This document shows positions 46,895 to 57,779 of a stretch of 64,000 nt of DNA, piece after piece. The position numbers and the translations under genes were made by a program. This DNA is from Caenorhabditis remanei (Eukaryota; Nematoda; Chromadorea; Rhabditida; Rhabditidae): assembly GCF_010183535.1 (NCBI RefSeq), contig NC_071332.1, forward strand, positions 17,794,001 to 17,858,000, written 5' to 3'. Within the stretch, counting starts at the first letter, position 1; each line of letters begins with the position of its first letter. The notes beneath the pieces are model-generated. The model was not told where the DNA came from and made no database searches. It saw only the letters and a list, made by a program, of their open reading frames with translations.

Positions 46895-49270
46895 CTGAAA
46901 ACTTGGGAAAATGATTTGGCGGGAAATTCAAAAAAGGACAAAATGCAAATGCGCTCCATTGAAAAATTTCAAGATCTTGTTGAAACAGCATCTTTAAAGG
47001 TGCATATCTCAAAAGTGGGCGGAGCAAACAAAAAACAAACAATTACAAAATTGTGGATAAAATCTAGGGCTATATTTTTGTAGTTGACAGGGTTCTCCTG
47101 GCTCCGCCCACTTTTGAGATACGGCGCGTTTAAGAGCCTTTTTGAAAAAATGCCAAAAACATGAAAGCGGAATCAAGTTTTTAAGCCCTGGACGAGATGA
47201 GATTAACAAATTCAAAATTATATAAAATGCAAATGCGCTCCATTGTGAATTTTCAGATTTTATTAATTTTTTGAAGTTTTTTGGTGCGATTTATAATAAC
47301 TTTTCTAAATTCTTTAAAATTGTAATGTTTTCAGAGCAAAATTTGAAAAAAAAACTGCAAAAATGACTTAAATGGGGTAAAAATGGTTGAAATTCAAAAA
47401 AGGACAAAATACAAATGCGCTCCATTGAGAATTTTCCAGATTTTATGAATTTTGGAGTCTTTTCGAGCGATTTGTAATAACTTTTCTAATTCTTATAAAA
47501 ATTGAATGTTTTCTAAGCGAAGTTTGAATAAAAAATGCAAAAAACATCAAGAAATGGCTAAAAGTAGGGAGAAATGGTTCAAAATCAAAGAAGGACAAAA
47601 TGCTAACGCGCTCCATTGTGAATTTTCAGATTTTGGAGTGTTTTGGTTCGATTTGTGATAAATTTTTTCAATTGTTTACAAAGGAAACGTGAAAAATTGG
47701 ATTTCAGACAAAAAAAACTGTAGAAAATGATTAAAATTGAGGAAAAAATAGTTCAAAAATGTCTTATTTACTTTTTTTTGACAGGGAGAAAAAAAGAAGA
47801 ATTTTACTATCTCAATCAATCAAAAATCACAAAATTCCTCTTGTTTTAATCGTATTAAAACGCTTAAAATGCTCAAAACGCCCAATGTCCACGTGTCAAA
47901 AACGTGTCTCAAAAAGGTTTAAAATGATAAAAATGATATAGTTTAGTGATTGATACATTTGAAAGAGAGTGGAAATCAATGATGAGACAGTGAGAGACGC
48001 AGCAGTGATGAGAAAAAGAAGAAAGTGAGTGTAGTGGATGGATCGGTGTGTATGTGGAGGAGACGGGTTGATGGACGGGGGTGTTTGCTGTTTACACTGG
48101 AGACGAGGAGGGGGTCACTGGACCATCAGATGGTGTTATTTATTTAGTTGCAATCAACATGTAACTCGCATGAAACTCAATATTATGATCAAAAAAATAT
48201 ACCAAAATGTAGATCTCGGCGGGCTTTCAGTTGAAAAAGACCAACTTTAATAGGGTGTTACGGTATTCCTAATTGATCCACAATGAAAATGTTGTATGGA
48301 CTATACAGATCAAATATAGAACTTTATTTTTGTAGTTGACAACTTTTTTGTACGAATACTCCCTAGAGAGTTTCATATCAAAAAAGTAATTTTCCCTTCA
48401 AATCGTCCTTTTTGAGATTTTTGAGCTTTCATGACCATAACTCTTTAGGGAGTGTTCCTACCAAAAAGTTGTCAACTACGAAAATGAAGCTCTACCTTTG
48501 TTCTGTATAATCCATACAAAATGTCCTTTTTGGTTCAATCAGGAAAACCAAATCGTCCTCTCAAAGTTAGACATTTTCAACTGAAAACGGCCAAAGTTGT
48601 TAGAATAGCAATTCGAAAAAAATGTGCCGCGGTACGGTAAATAGTGCTAAAAACGCAAAATGGTCAAAAAAGCTACTCTACTTGTTTGTGACTTGAAGTG
48701 TCACTTCTGAAAAAAAAACCAACAAATGAAACTGGTTAGGGGCCGGTCCGGTCCGGTCCGAAATCGAAATCTTTTTCTCTAGAAATTCAAACAAAATTTG
48801 AATGGTTTTTTCCGAAAATTTCGAATTTTTGACTAAGCTTCAAAATCCAATCAGTAGATAGTTATGCATCCAGATATTGGATTTTTATGCAAAACTTTTT
48901 AAAAAATTCAAATAATTTGGTCAAAAACATGTACCTTTTTGAATCTGGGCCTTTGGGCCTGGCCGGACCGTGCAAAATCTCAGCCCGTCCAAAATGGTGG
49001 CCGTGTCCTAAGAATTCAAAATAATAAGAATATGAAACCATTGCTTATTCCACAAGACTCTACGAGACTCCACGACAGGGTTTGAGCCGAATTCCGCTTT
49101 TTCAAAAAACCGCATTCTGCTCAACTCTGCCCCACGAGTCTCCACGAGAACCAACGAAACATGTTTTAATTGCTGACCTTCATTCTTATCAGTTGTGATC
49201 TCTGATGACAAAAAATAATAATAAATCGGTCACATTTTTTTATTCAGCACATAAAATAGTGTTCCAGATT
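46895..49270. other. large intergenic region upstream of epimerase
   Basis: 2.4 kb without a supported gene. About 46980-47120 and 48280-48500 hold family-1 palindromes; the second is nearly symmetric (GAACTTTATTTTTGTAGTTG ... CAACTACGAAAATGAAGCTC). About 47205-47700 holds a tandem repeat. About 48740-48990 has GGCCGGTCCGGTCCGG words. About 49045-49160 has ACGAGACTCCACGA words like the 38.4-kb minisatellite. Confidence 0.45.
47205..47700. repeat. tandem repeat of about 185-190 bp, three copies
   Basis: Units start at ATGCAAATGCGCTCCATTG (about 47227), ATACAAATGCGCTCCATTG (about 47409) and ATGCTAACGCGCTCCATTG (about 47600), each followed by GAATTTTCAGATTTTA and GCGATTTGTAATAACTTTTC text. A partial unit lies at about 46925-46965. 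Confidence 0.7.
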
Positions 49271-52200
49271 CTAACATTTCTCCACATTGGAGAACTCTCT
49301 AGAATCTTTTCTTTTCGTATAATCAGCCGCGTGTTGAGTTGTCAACCAGGGGAATGGCACATTGGTGACAATCATGATGACAGTGATAATGATGAAGAGG
49401 CGTGACCACTGAAAAAATGGAAGAGTTTTTGTGGCCTAGAATCTCTACTAGTACCTGTTCTGGTGTATTATCAGGGCACAATATCCCCACGCCCAACGGG
49501 GAAATAAATTGAACACAATACGAGAGAAATGAGATTGCACTGACTGCGAAGTGAGTGTGTTGCTGACATCTCATCGCCAGACACTTCACCGTCGCCATTA
49601 TAATCAATCCGGAGGTTACGATAGCGAAGGCGAATGCGACGAATGCAACGATACGGTCCGAGGTCCACGCCATGATACAGTAACCGATGCCGAGACCGAT
49701 GATGGAGGAGAAGAGCCAGAAGGTGTAGATGGCCTGGGAAATTGGGGAGTGTTAAGGGTTGAGTATAGTAAACAGGTATTGAGCTACATTTTTGTAGTTG
49801 ACCACTTTTTCATAAAAGCGCTACCTGAAGAGATAGACCCTTATGAAGTACACTTCCTCTTGCGCAGCTAATTTAAAATTTCGAAAAAACGTCCAATTTT
49901 GAAAGGGTGCCACGCCCCCAAATCGTGTCCAAATTTTTTGAATTTTGTATCATTTTGTAGATCAAACCTAGTAAACCATTTTTGTAGTTGACCATTTTTT
50001 GATAGATACCGCCCAGGAAGAGATATGAATGCTCAAATTTCTATTATGGAGAAAAGTGAGCAATTATAAACACTCATAACTTTTTATGGAAAAGTCCCAC
50101 AAAAAAGTGGTCAACTACAAAAATGTAGCACTAGACATGCTCAGTACTACAAATACAAAATTTTTTAAATTGGACAAAATTTGACACTAGGACTCCCCTT
50201 TGAAAATTGATAATTTTCCAAAAACTTTTTTTTTGAAAATTTTGAAATTTTGAAACGGGGTCATTCTTTCACATTTTGAGCCATTTTTTTCAAATTTTCT
50301 ATGTTTATTAAACAAGTTACGAGCTACATTTTTGTAGTTGACAACTTTTTTCTAGGAGCGCTCCTTGAGGAGATTGACCCTGCTAATGCACTTCTCCTTG
50401 CGCAGTTTAGCACATTCCCACTTTTACGGCGCCATATCTCACCAACCACGGCTCCTACAAAAAAGTGGTCAACTACAAAAATAAACAGCTCAAAATTGTC
50501 TATCCAACTCACCTTATCACTCGCAAACGTCACTCGATCCGAAATCTTGCCGGCACTGAATTTATACACAGCACACAAGGCATACGGCAACGCATTGATA
50601 TATCCAGTGGAGCGTACATCGAATTGTAGAACTTCTCGAAGATAAGTTGGTCCATACAGTAATAAAGTGATAAATCCAAGATTTCCGCCGAGGAAACTGA
50701 CCCAGGCCGCTAGGACACATCGATCCGTGCAAATTTTCCGGTATGGAACGGCTTCCCGGACCGCGTGCACTGGTTTACCCTCACTGATTTGACCCAATTC
50801 TTTTTCAGACACATTTCTGCAATACTCAAAGTTTTGGTGTGCGCGATAGAGCGCAATTGCTTACTTATGAATTCCTGGAATGTCTGTGTAGAACATGTAA
50901 AATACAAAATAAAAAAATCCGGTCAGCACACCAAAAGCGTAATAAATAGACCGCCAACCCAATGATGAATCACAAAGAACTCCCGAAATCGGCATGAAAA
51001 TTACATTGGAAAACTGAAAATTTTGGAAAAATTGAAAAAATTGATGTGACAAGTGCGCCCTACTGCTCACCTGCCAAGCACACGACAAAATGGCCAGGTA
51101 AGTACTGTACTCAGATTTTGGGGACCAGGAAGTGGGGATTACACCGAGAACAGTCAGAATCACACTTATACCAAGACCTTGCAACACTCTACATAACACA
51201 ACTAGGTAGAAACTCCAAGAAACGGCGATTGGAGTGAAGAAGGTGCCGAGTGTGGAGCATAGACCGCAAATTGAGAGGGTTAGTCTGAATTTTTCAAATT
51301 TATTTTTGTTTCATTGAATTCTTTGAATTTTTCTGATATTTTTAGCATTTTTTTCCGTTGAAAACCGTTTGGTTTCAGCAATTTACTGCTGAATACAAAT
51401 AAATTGCTACAGTAAGAACTTCTCAGGTTACTGTAGTTTCACTACTTCGTGGCGAGACCCATCGCACCGCTCATAATTATTTATCGCCCGTATTTTTTTT
51501 ATTGCTTCTCAAATTGCTCAATTTTACTCATTTTTCGTGATTTTTTCGTGAAAATATACCGAAAAATCGTGAAAATTTCATTTTTTATAGCTATTTTTCG
51601 CTAAATCCACCCTAATAATGTCGAAAATTAAAGTTTTTCCTCGATTTTTCGCTAAAAAATTTGTTTTTATAAATTTTTTCGATTTTTCAACTTTTTTACA
51701 GAAATTTTAAACAAAATCTCCGATTTAAATACGTTTTCATCGAAATCAAGACGAATTTTCTGAAAATTTCATGGTTTCTTCGACCGAAATCCTTAAATCG
51801 ATGTATTTTCTTCGAAATTTAATGAAGAATTGCAAAAATTCGAATTTTGTGGCGAAAAATTGTGAAAATTTCGATTTTTAATGATATTTTTCACTAAATT
51901 CACCATAATAATGGCGAAAATTGAAGTTTTTCCTTGATTTTTCGTTAAAAATTGAAGTTTTTCCTCGATTTTTCGTTCAAAAATGATTTTTCAATTATTT
52001 TTTCGATTTTTCAACTTTTTTGCAGAAATTTTTCACGGAATCTCGGATTTTGATATATTCTCATCGAAATCAAGACGAATTTTCTGAAAGTTTCATAGCT
52101 TTTTCGACCGAAATCCTCAAATCTATGGATTTTCTTCGAGATTTAATGAAAAAATTCGAATTTTGTGGCGAAAATTCGTGAAAATTTCTATTTCTCCTGT

Positions 52201-53408
52201 TATTTTTCCCTTAATTCACCCGAATACTGTCGAAAATTAAGATTTTTCGTTGAATTCTTGTTCAAAAATGATTTTTTTTCAATTTTTTACAGAAATTTTT
52301 TACAGAATCTCGGATTTTAATGCATTTTCATAGAATTTAGAACAAATTTTCGAGATATTTTACGGGTTTTCGACCGAAATTGTCACTTTTCTTCGAAAAC
52401 TAATGAAAAATTGCAAATAGTCAGATTTTTCATCTTATTTTCCTCCTTTTATGGTCAAATAGCAGAAAACTGAAATTTTTTGTTGAAAAAAACTGAAAAT
52501 TAACCATTTTTCTGCAGAATTTGCATTTTCGACTGTTTCCACAGAAATGTTACTTTTTTTGAGTAATTTTCACATTTTTCTGCTAAAAGCTGAAAAAAAG
52601 ACGGGAAATCTTCACTTTTCATCAAATTTTCTCAAAAATTTTCCCAAATTTCCCAATTTGCGAGATTTTGCACAAATAATGTGAAAATAGGTTCGTTCTT
52701 TTTTCTATTTCTCTACGTAATTCTCTGATTTTATCCCTTTTCTAGCTGAAAATAACATAATTTTTGCGAAAATCTTGAGTTTAACCTCTATTTTCGTTGA
52801 ATTTTTTTAGAAATCTAATCCTCAGTAATTTCGTAATTTCAGAAGACGTCGCCAACGTCACAAAACAACTTCAACAGCTGAGAAGACACAGATTTTAGTA
52901 AGTTTTGCGCGAAAAAAATAAAGAAAATCCGGACTAACCTGACGCCGAGACGGTTGAGCAAGGGTACTGATGGGATGAGGCCAACGAGAGCTCCAACGGC
53001 AGTAGCCGAGAATAAAATCGACTTTTCTGTAGTTCCTTCGATCCAATGAGGCTCTAAAATTGGTTTTTTCCACAAATTTTGAAATTTATAACTAATTTTT
53101 TCTTCGGTCTACCTGTCGCATTACTCATCCGGTTTTCCACAATTAGGTCGTCCATACAGATCACAGTGAATGTGAAGATTTGCGAGTTGATTTGAGTCAA
53201 TGTGAGACATGTTAGGCTGAAAATTCCAGTATATTCAGTAATTTCAGTAAAGCTAACAGGAAACTCACGAAAGTATCAGAATAAAGATTCTCGTCTGATT
53301 CCAGAACACAAAATTCGAAATTTTCCGTTTGGGTGTTGTAGTTGTAGTAGCCTCGGAATCGCTGATTTTTAGCACCATTTCGAATTGATCATCTGTTACT
53401 ACCCGCAT
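49271..53408 (-). CDS. SLC17-type major facilitator transporter, copy A
   Basis: Predicted anion or organic-acid transporter of the sodium/phosphate (SLC17) branch of the major facilitator superfamily. Eight exons in phase: 53408-53269, 53216-53113, 53053-52939, 51284-51071, 51013-50865, 50816-50513, 49733-49455 and 49408-49271; 480 residues with about 12 membrane helices. Marks are LNRLGVR after TM2/3, CRVLQGLGISVILTVLGVIP, LGWRSIYYAFG, LLLYGPTYLREVL and VGILCPDNTPEQ. Tandem paralog of the gene at 54.4-56.1 kb in the same orientation, about 1 kb apart. Intron 3 (1.65 kb) contains a tandem repeat, and intron 6 (0.78 kb) family-1 palindromes. The start at 53408 is the first Met with good codon context; an upstream in-frame Met lies near 53490. 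Substrate unknown. Confidence 0.82.
49770..50490. repeat. family-1 palindromes in transporter intron 6
   Basis: Several alternating arms: GAGCTACATTTTTGTAGTTG (about 49780 and 50320), AAGTGGTCAACTACAAAAAT (about 50105 and 50465) and AAACCATTTTTGTAGTTGAC (about 49973). A sequence much like 49900-50160 recurs at about 61020-61260, including AAAGGGTGCCACGCCCCCAA. Confidence 0.65.
51567..52420. repeat. intronic tandem repeat, three units of about 300 bp
   Basis: Lies in intron 3 of transporter copy A. Units begin TCGTGAAAATTTC-like at 51567, 51861 and 52176, and share AATCACC-like, ATCAAGACGAATTTTCTGAA and AATTCGAATTTTGTGGCGAA words. Each unit carries a TTTT(A/G)CAGAAATTT acceptor-like stretch. 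Confidence 0.65.
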
Positions 53409-53868
53409 TTTCAGCCCTTTTGTATCGAAAAACTCGAAATTTGCATTCGTTCTGTGAAGTTTTGCTGAAAAAGTTAGTGAAAACTGCAACAAACACCGGA
53501 ATTTGAATATTTGAACTCGCGAAGTTTGAGTTCAAACGGTGGAAACAATGGGAAAAAATGGTGGAAAAAGAGGATGAGAATGAACAAAGAGCACACAAGT
53601 GCAGACCACGAGTGGTACCGAATTGAGTGTGTAACACATGGCAATGTCATCATATTGTGATAGTACACAACAATAGTGTTCGATGGATTTTTTGATAGAT
53701 GAATTGTCAGATTGTGATCAACGATGTTAACTGAAAAAAACTGTGTTCTGGATCGCTAGAAATTGCGAAATTATTTCATCATTTGCTAGTTTGATCTCCG
53801 GAATATTCGTCGAGAATTTCCTCAACAATAAGATGAGTCAGAAGCCATCCATCAGGGTCTCGCCGTTC

Positions 53869-54195
53869 TTACTAGGGAAGGTCTCCAGGTGACTGTGGAG
53901 TAATGGAACGTGACATATATAATTGAAAAGCTGAGAAAATGCTGATTCCAAATGTATAATCAGTTTTTGCTCTCGAGGCCTGTTATTCAAAAAAAATAAG
54001 ATCAAAGTTAGGAAAAATGACAAGAAAGCAATAATTTGTAATTTTTCCGAACTTTGACCTCATTTTTCTTGAATGCCAGGCCTCGAGGGCAAAGACTGAA
54101 TACATATTTGGAATCAGTGTTTTCTCAGCTTTCCAATGATATATGTCACGTTCCATTACTCCACGGTCACCTGGAAGCCTTCCCTAGTTGGATAG
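53869..54195. repeat. palindromic MITE between transporter copies
   Basis: About 327 bp with inverted ends ACTAGGGAAGG..TCCAGGTGAC and GTCACCTGGA..CCTTCCCTAG, and inner arms CTCGAGGCCT. A second copy is in the SLC16-like gene (58501-58811). Confidence 0.8.
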
Positions 54196-54417
54196 AGGTT
54201 ATGTTATCTACAATTTCTCTGGAATTCCTTCCAAACGTCTCCCTAGAATCTCATATTGTCTTTGTGTAGGCGACTGAACTTTTCAACTTTTCATTAAAGT
54301 CCTTTATTAAATTCAAAATTAGAAAAATAAATTGAAAAAATCCCGGAAAAAAACACAACATCGAGATCGAAGAACGATATGATGCAGAAAACAAGCAATA
54401 AAAAAGCACAACAGTCT

Positions 54418-56063
54418 CTAACAAGATTCTTCCAATTCTCTCTCTTTCGCCAACTCTTTTTGTTTCTCCTTCGATAATGTGTACTCGGCTGGCTCGGCGG
54501 TTGTAAACCAGGGGAACGGTGCACTAGTGAGAAAGACGATAACTCCGATAATCATGAATAACCATCCCCACTGTTCGGGTGTGTTATCCGGGCAAATGAT
54601 ACCGACGAGAATTGGGGCGCCGAATTGGATCACGTAGGCCATTAGAGCAATAGCGGAGACGGCAAAGTGCACATGTTGTTTGCAGCGCTGGAAAGTGCAA
54701 AGGTTTCAGGGTTAATCAGTTTTGTCAATAGTAATTTTTGACTGGGAATCCCAGTCTGGGATAGTGGTCAGAATAAACTCACCAACTGCAAACATTTCAC
54801 TGTGCCCATAATATTGAGACCAGAGACAGCGATTGAGAAGGTGAACGCAATTTGAGCTACCAGAGTGCTGGAAGTCGTTGCCATACCGATATATCCAATC
54901 GCCAGTCCAAGTCTTGAGACTATTCCGCAAATGGTGAATCGGACTCGCTCTGACACGAAGTCACAGCGATCTGATAGCTGCCCGGCGATAGATTTCACCG
55001 CGGCTGACAGCAAAAACGGCAGAGCACTGGCAAATCCTGTTCCACTGACTTCGAAGTGGAGAACTTCACGGAGATATGTTGGGCCGTACAACACCAGTGT
55101 GAGGAATCCGAGGTTTCCACCGACATTAGATAGCCAAGTGACGAGAACACATGGATCCTTGCAAATCGCCAAATAAGGGACCGATTCCTTTTGAGAAGAT
55201 GACGTCTTATCTAGAGAGATAAGGCTCAATTCTTTGTTCGACACATTTCGATGGTCTCTGGGGGAATCGGTGTAGAAAAAGTAGAAAATGAGGAAGAAAA
55301 TCGTTGTGATGATTCCGAATAAGTAGTAGATTGACCGCCAACCCAATGAAGATTCACACAAGAATCCAGAAATCGGCATGCAGACCACATTACTCATCTG
55401 GAATTGATATTTTGTTCAGTTTCCGAAGTTCCTTGAAGGAAATGAGATCGTTTACCTGGAAAGCGCATGACAAAACTGCCAGAAAAGTACTCGATTCGTT
55501 ATTGGGAGCCCACGCGGTTGGCACCGAGCCAAGTACGGTGAAGACCATACTGATTCCAAGACCTTGTAAGAATCTCACTGCTAGAACACTGAAAAAGTTG
55601 AATTCCACTGCCAATGGGAACAAAACGGTCCCGACAATCGAAAAAACGCCGCAAATGCTCAGAACCAGGCGAACTCCGACTCGATGCATTAATGGCATGG
55701 CTACTAGAAGACCTAATAGACCACCCATTGCCATTGACGAGAAAACGAGCGATTTCATGTTACTATCTTCGAACCAATGAGTTTCATTCGGATGAATTCC
55801 GTGGTAGTCATCAACGATGTCTGACATACAAATGACTGTGAAGTTGAAGGTCAATGAGTTCATTTGGAGGAGAGTTAGACATGTTAGTCTGAAATTCTCT
55901 GCGATGGATTATCTAGAATTCCTCAAACTTACGTCAGAATCAAAATCAGATATCGCGTCAGATTGCAACATAATATTTTCGATGTTTTTCTGGAATCTTC
56001 CGGCATTCCGATTTGATTGAAAATGGTTTCTGCTTTCTTCTCCTCGTCGCCCACTTGCACCAT
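54418..56063 (-). CDS. SLC17-type major facilitator transporter, copy B
   Basis: Same family and fold as copy A. Four exons in phase: 56063-55933, 55888-55456, 55397-54783 and 54687-54418; 482 residues, about 12 membrane helices. Marks are PLMHRVGVR, VRFLQGLGISMVFTVLGSVP, LGWRSIYYLFG, LVLYGPTYLREVLHFE, QLSDRCDFVSERVR, GTVKCLQ and VGIICPDNTPEQWGW, with a charged Lys/Glu-rich C-terminal tail. An acceptor-like TTTAG lies a few bases upstream of the ATG at 56063. Only two of its three introns match positions in copy A. Promoter DNA at 56064-56560 is AT-rich. The substrate cannot be told from sequence; in SLC17 relatives these include phosphate, urate, sialate and glutamate. Confidence 0.87.
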
Positions 56064-56835
56064 GGTTTTCTAAATTGAAAATAAAATGAAAAATGATGCA
56101 ATGTAAAAAAACAATAAAAATCACTGAATGCTCAGATCCAATAAAAGGGAAAAAACGAAAAACTGTCGAATGATGCGATAGTTTTATTGGCGGAAAGGTT
56201 GCCCTCATTTGCATATGTTTTGAATCGCTGATTTGTGATGCAATTCACGATGATTTTGAACTCTGGCGTAATTTTCAGCAATCTGTTTCGTTCCTCACGT
56301 CATCTACAATTGGATTTTCAGAGAACAAGTGGATTGTCTGATTGTGGCTTAATGGAAAATGGGGGAATCTGAAAATGCATTTGTCGGCGGAATCTCTTTG
56401 ATGTTTCGGAGCATTTCGAAAATAGATTTTTTTCAGTTTTTTTTCCACAAAAAGTGCACTTTTGACTCCGCTTGGCATCGAAAATCGAGTGTTATTCTAG
56501 TCAACGCTTCTCGGAGTCGTACCGCTTATCACCTTCTACGTGTGACCACTGATAAACGGTTAGGTCAGCTGCCGTGTTGGTAGAATTGAAGGAAAGCGAA
56601 AGTCTCCGCTGAAATTTGGTGCTGATAAAGGTCGTGGTGGTGCCACTCGGCGAACTTTGGAACTCCCAGATAAGAAAAGAATCGAGGAGACACAGTGTTT
56701 ATGAGATAATAAGGACGATTTATTGGTCTGGAGAAGGACGAATGGACTTTTTTCTAGCCTAGTTTTCTTTGATTTGGTAATAAAGCTTTTATCCAAGTAC
56801 TGTCTGAAATTCCCTAGAAATTTTATTTTCTATTT
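56064..56835. other. intergenic region upstream of transporter copy B
   Basis: No gene supported; AT-rich. Upstream DNA of copy B and downstream of the possible small gene at 56836. Confidence 0.35.
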
Positions 56836-57199
56836 CTAGCTAGATTTTCCGTATGATAATGTGTACTGGTTCCTTTCTGTCATAAAATTTCGTAATTCTA
56901 GTAGATTTTCCCCAAAGAAAAGTGATATCCATGACTCAGTGTTTTCTTCCAAAGCGCCAAACATCTGAGAATTTTCTGGAATAGTAGGCGGGGTTTCGTC
57001 GTCTTCTGATATGAAACAGTATTTTCGATCACAACATTGATCTCCAGTTATCTGAAGGGGTTTCACTGAATTTCCTAGAATTATAGGAAGATCTTTGGCT
57101 CCGTTGCCTTCTGGAGTTGACGAAACTGTAATTTCCTCCTGAAACCTCGTTTTTCGAAAAATGTTAAACTTTCCATATCACCACTTCTTCTGGGTACAT
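56836..57199 (-). CDS. possible small gene, 106 aa, unknown
   Basis: Not recognised. Two exons fit: 57199-57182 (six codons) and 57138-56836, with a 43-nt GT..AG intron ending GGTTTCAG. The protein is acidic, without signal or membrane segment, and has QCCDRKYC and SWISLFFGENLLELRNFMTE. Codon use and the clean acceptor suggest coding, but the first exon is tiny and could be wrong, so this may be the 3' end of a larger or decayed gene. It lies between transporter B and the SLC16-like gene, on the minus strand. Confidence 0.35.
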
Positions 57200-57779
57200 G
57201 GTGGTTCTTCCTTCATAAAATCTGTCGTTTTTTCTCGAAAAATCAAAAATAGTATGAGTTATTCAAATATGACTCAATGTTCAAGGCTACGGGGCCCCTC
57301 TTTCACTCATGAGAAATCTGTCTGCCACACACTATCTCGCTCAATGCTTCCTCCTCGTCACTTTCCATCCTTTTTTTCCTTCCATTGTTTCCTTCTGTAC
57401 GTTGTAATCAAAACATACAGAGAGGAAGCTCCGCCCCGCTTTGATCCTCGACAATTCTCATTCATTCTCTCCCGTCATCACGCTCTCGGGTCTCGAAACG
57501 CTTCAAGTGTTTCATTTTTGATTGAAAAATGATTTCTTTTCTATCTCTGTTGATTTGATCTGTTTGCTCTCGTTTCCCCTTTACCGGCGAACAATTGCGC
57601 CACTGTCACCCTCCATTCTCCCCCCACGTGGGAAGACTTTATCCTTTATTTAAACCGCTACTTAACTCGGCTCACAGTTTCTTTTTTTCTACACTCCGCT
57701 CATTAGTGCTTGCTCTCACAAGTTTTTAGTTTTTGTGGTAGTTGTTAGGTCATCCTCTAAACACATTCACTTACAGACA
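57200..57779. promoter_or_regulatory. upstream region of the SLC16-like gene
   Basis: No gene supported. GC-richer patches with CCACGTGG (about 57624-57631, an E-box palindrome), ATTTAAACCGC (about 57646) and pyrimidine runs just upstream of the start. These are compatible with a promoter, but no element is proven. Confidence 0.35.

Noticed and set aside
57161..57532. 123-aa plus-strand frame upstream of the SLC16-like gene
   Set aside because: Composition is that of pyrimidine-rich promoter DNA; no acceptor, no donor and no motif.
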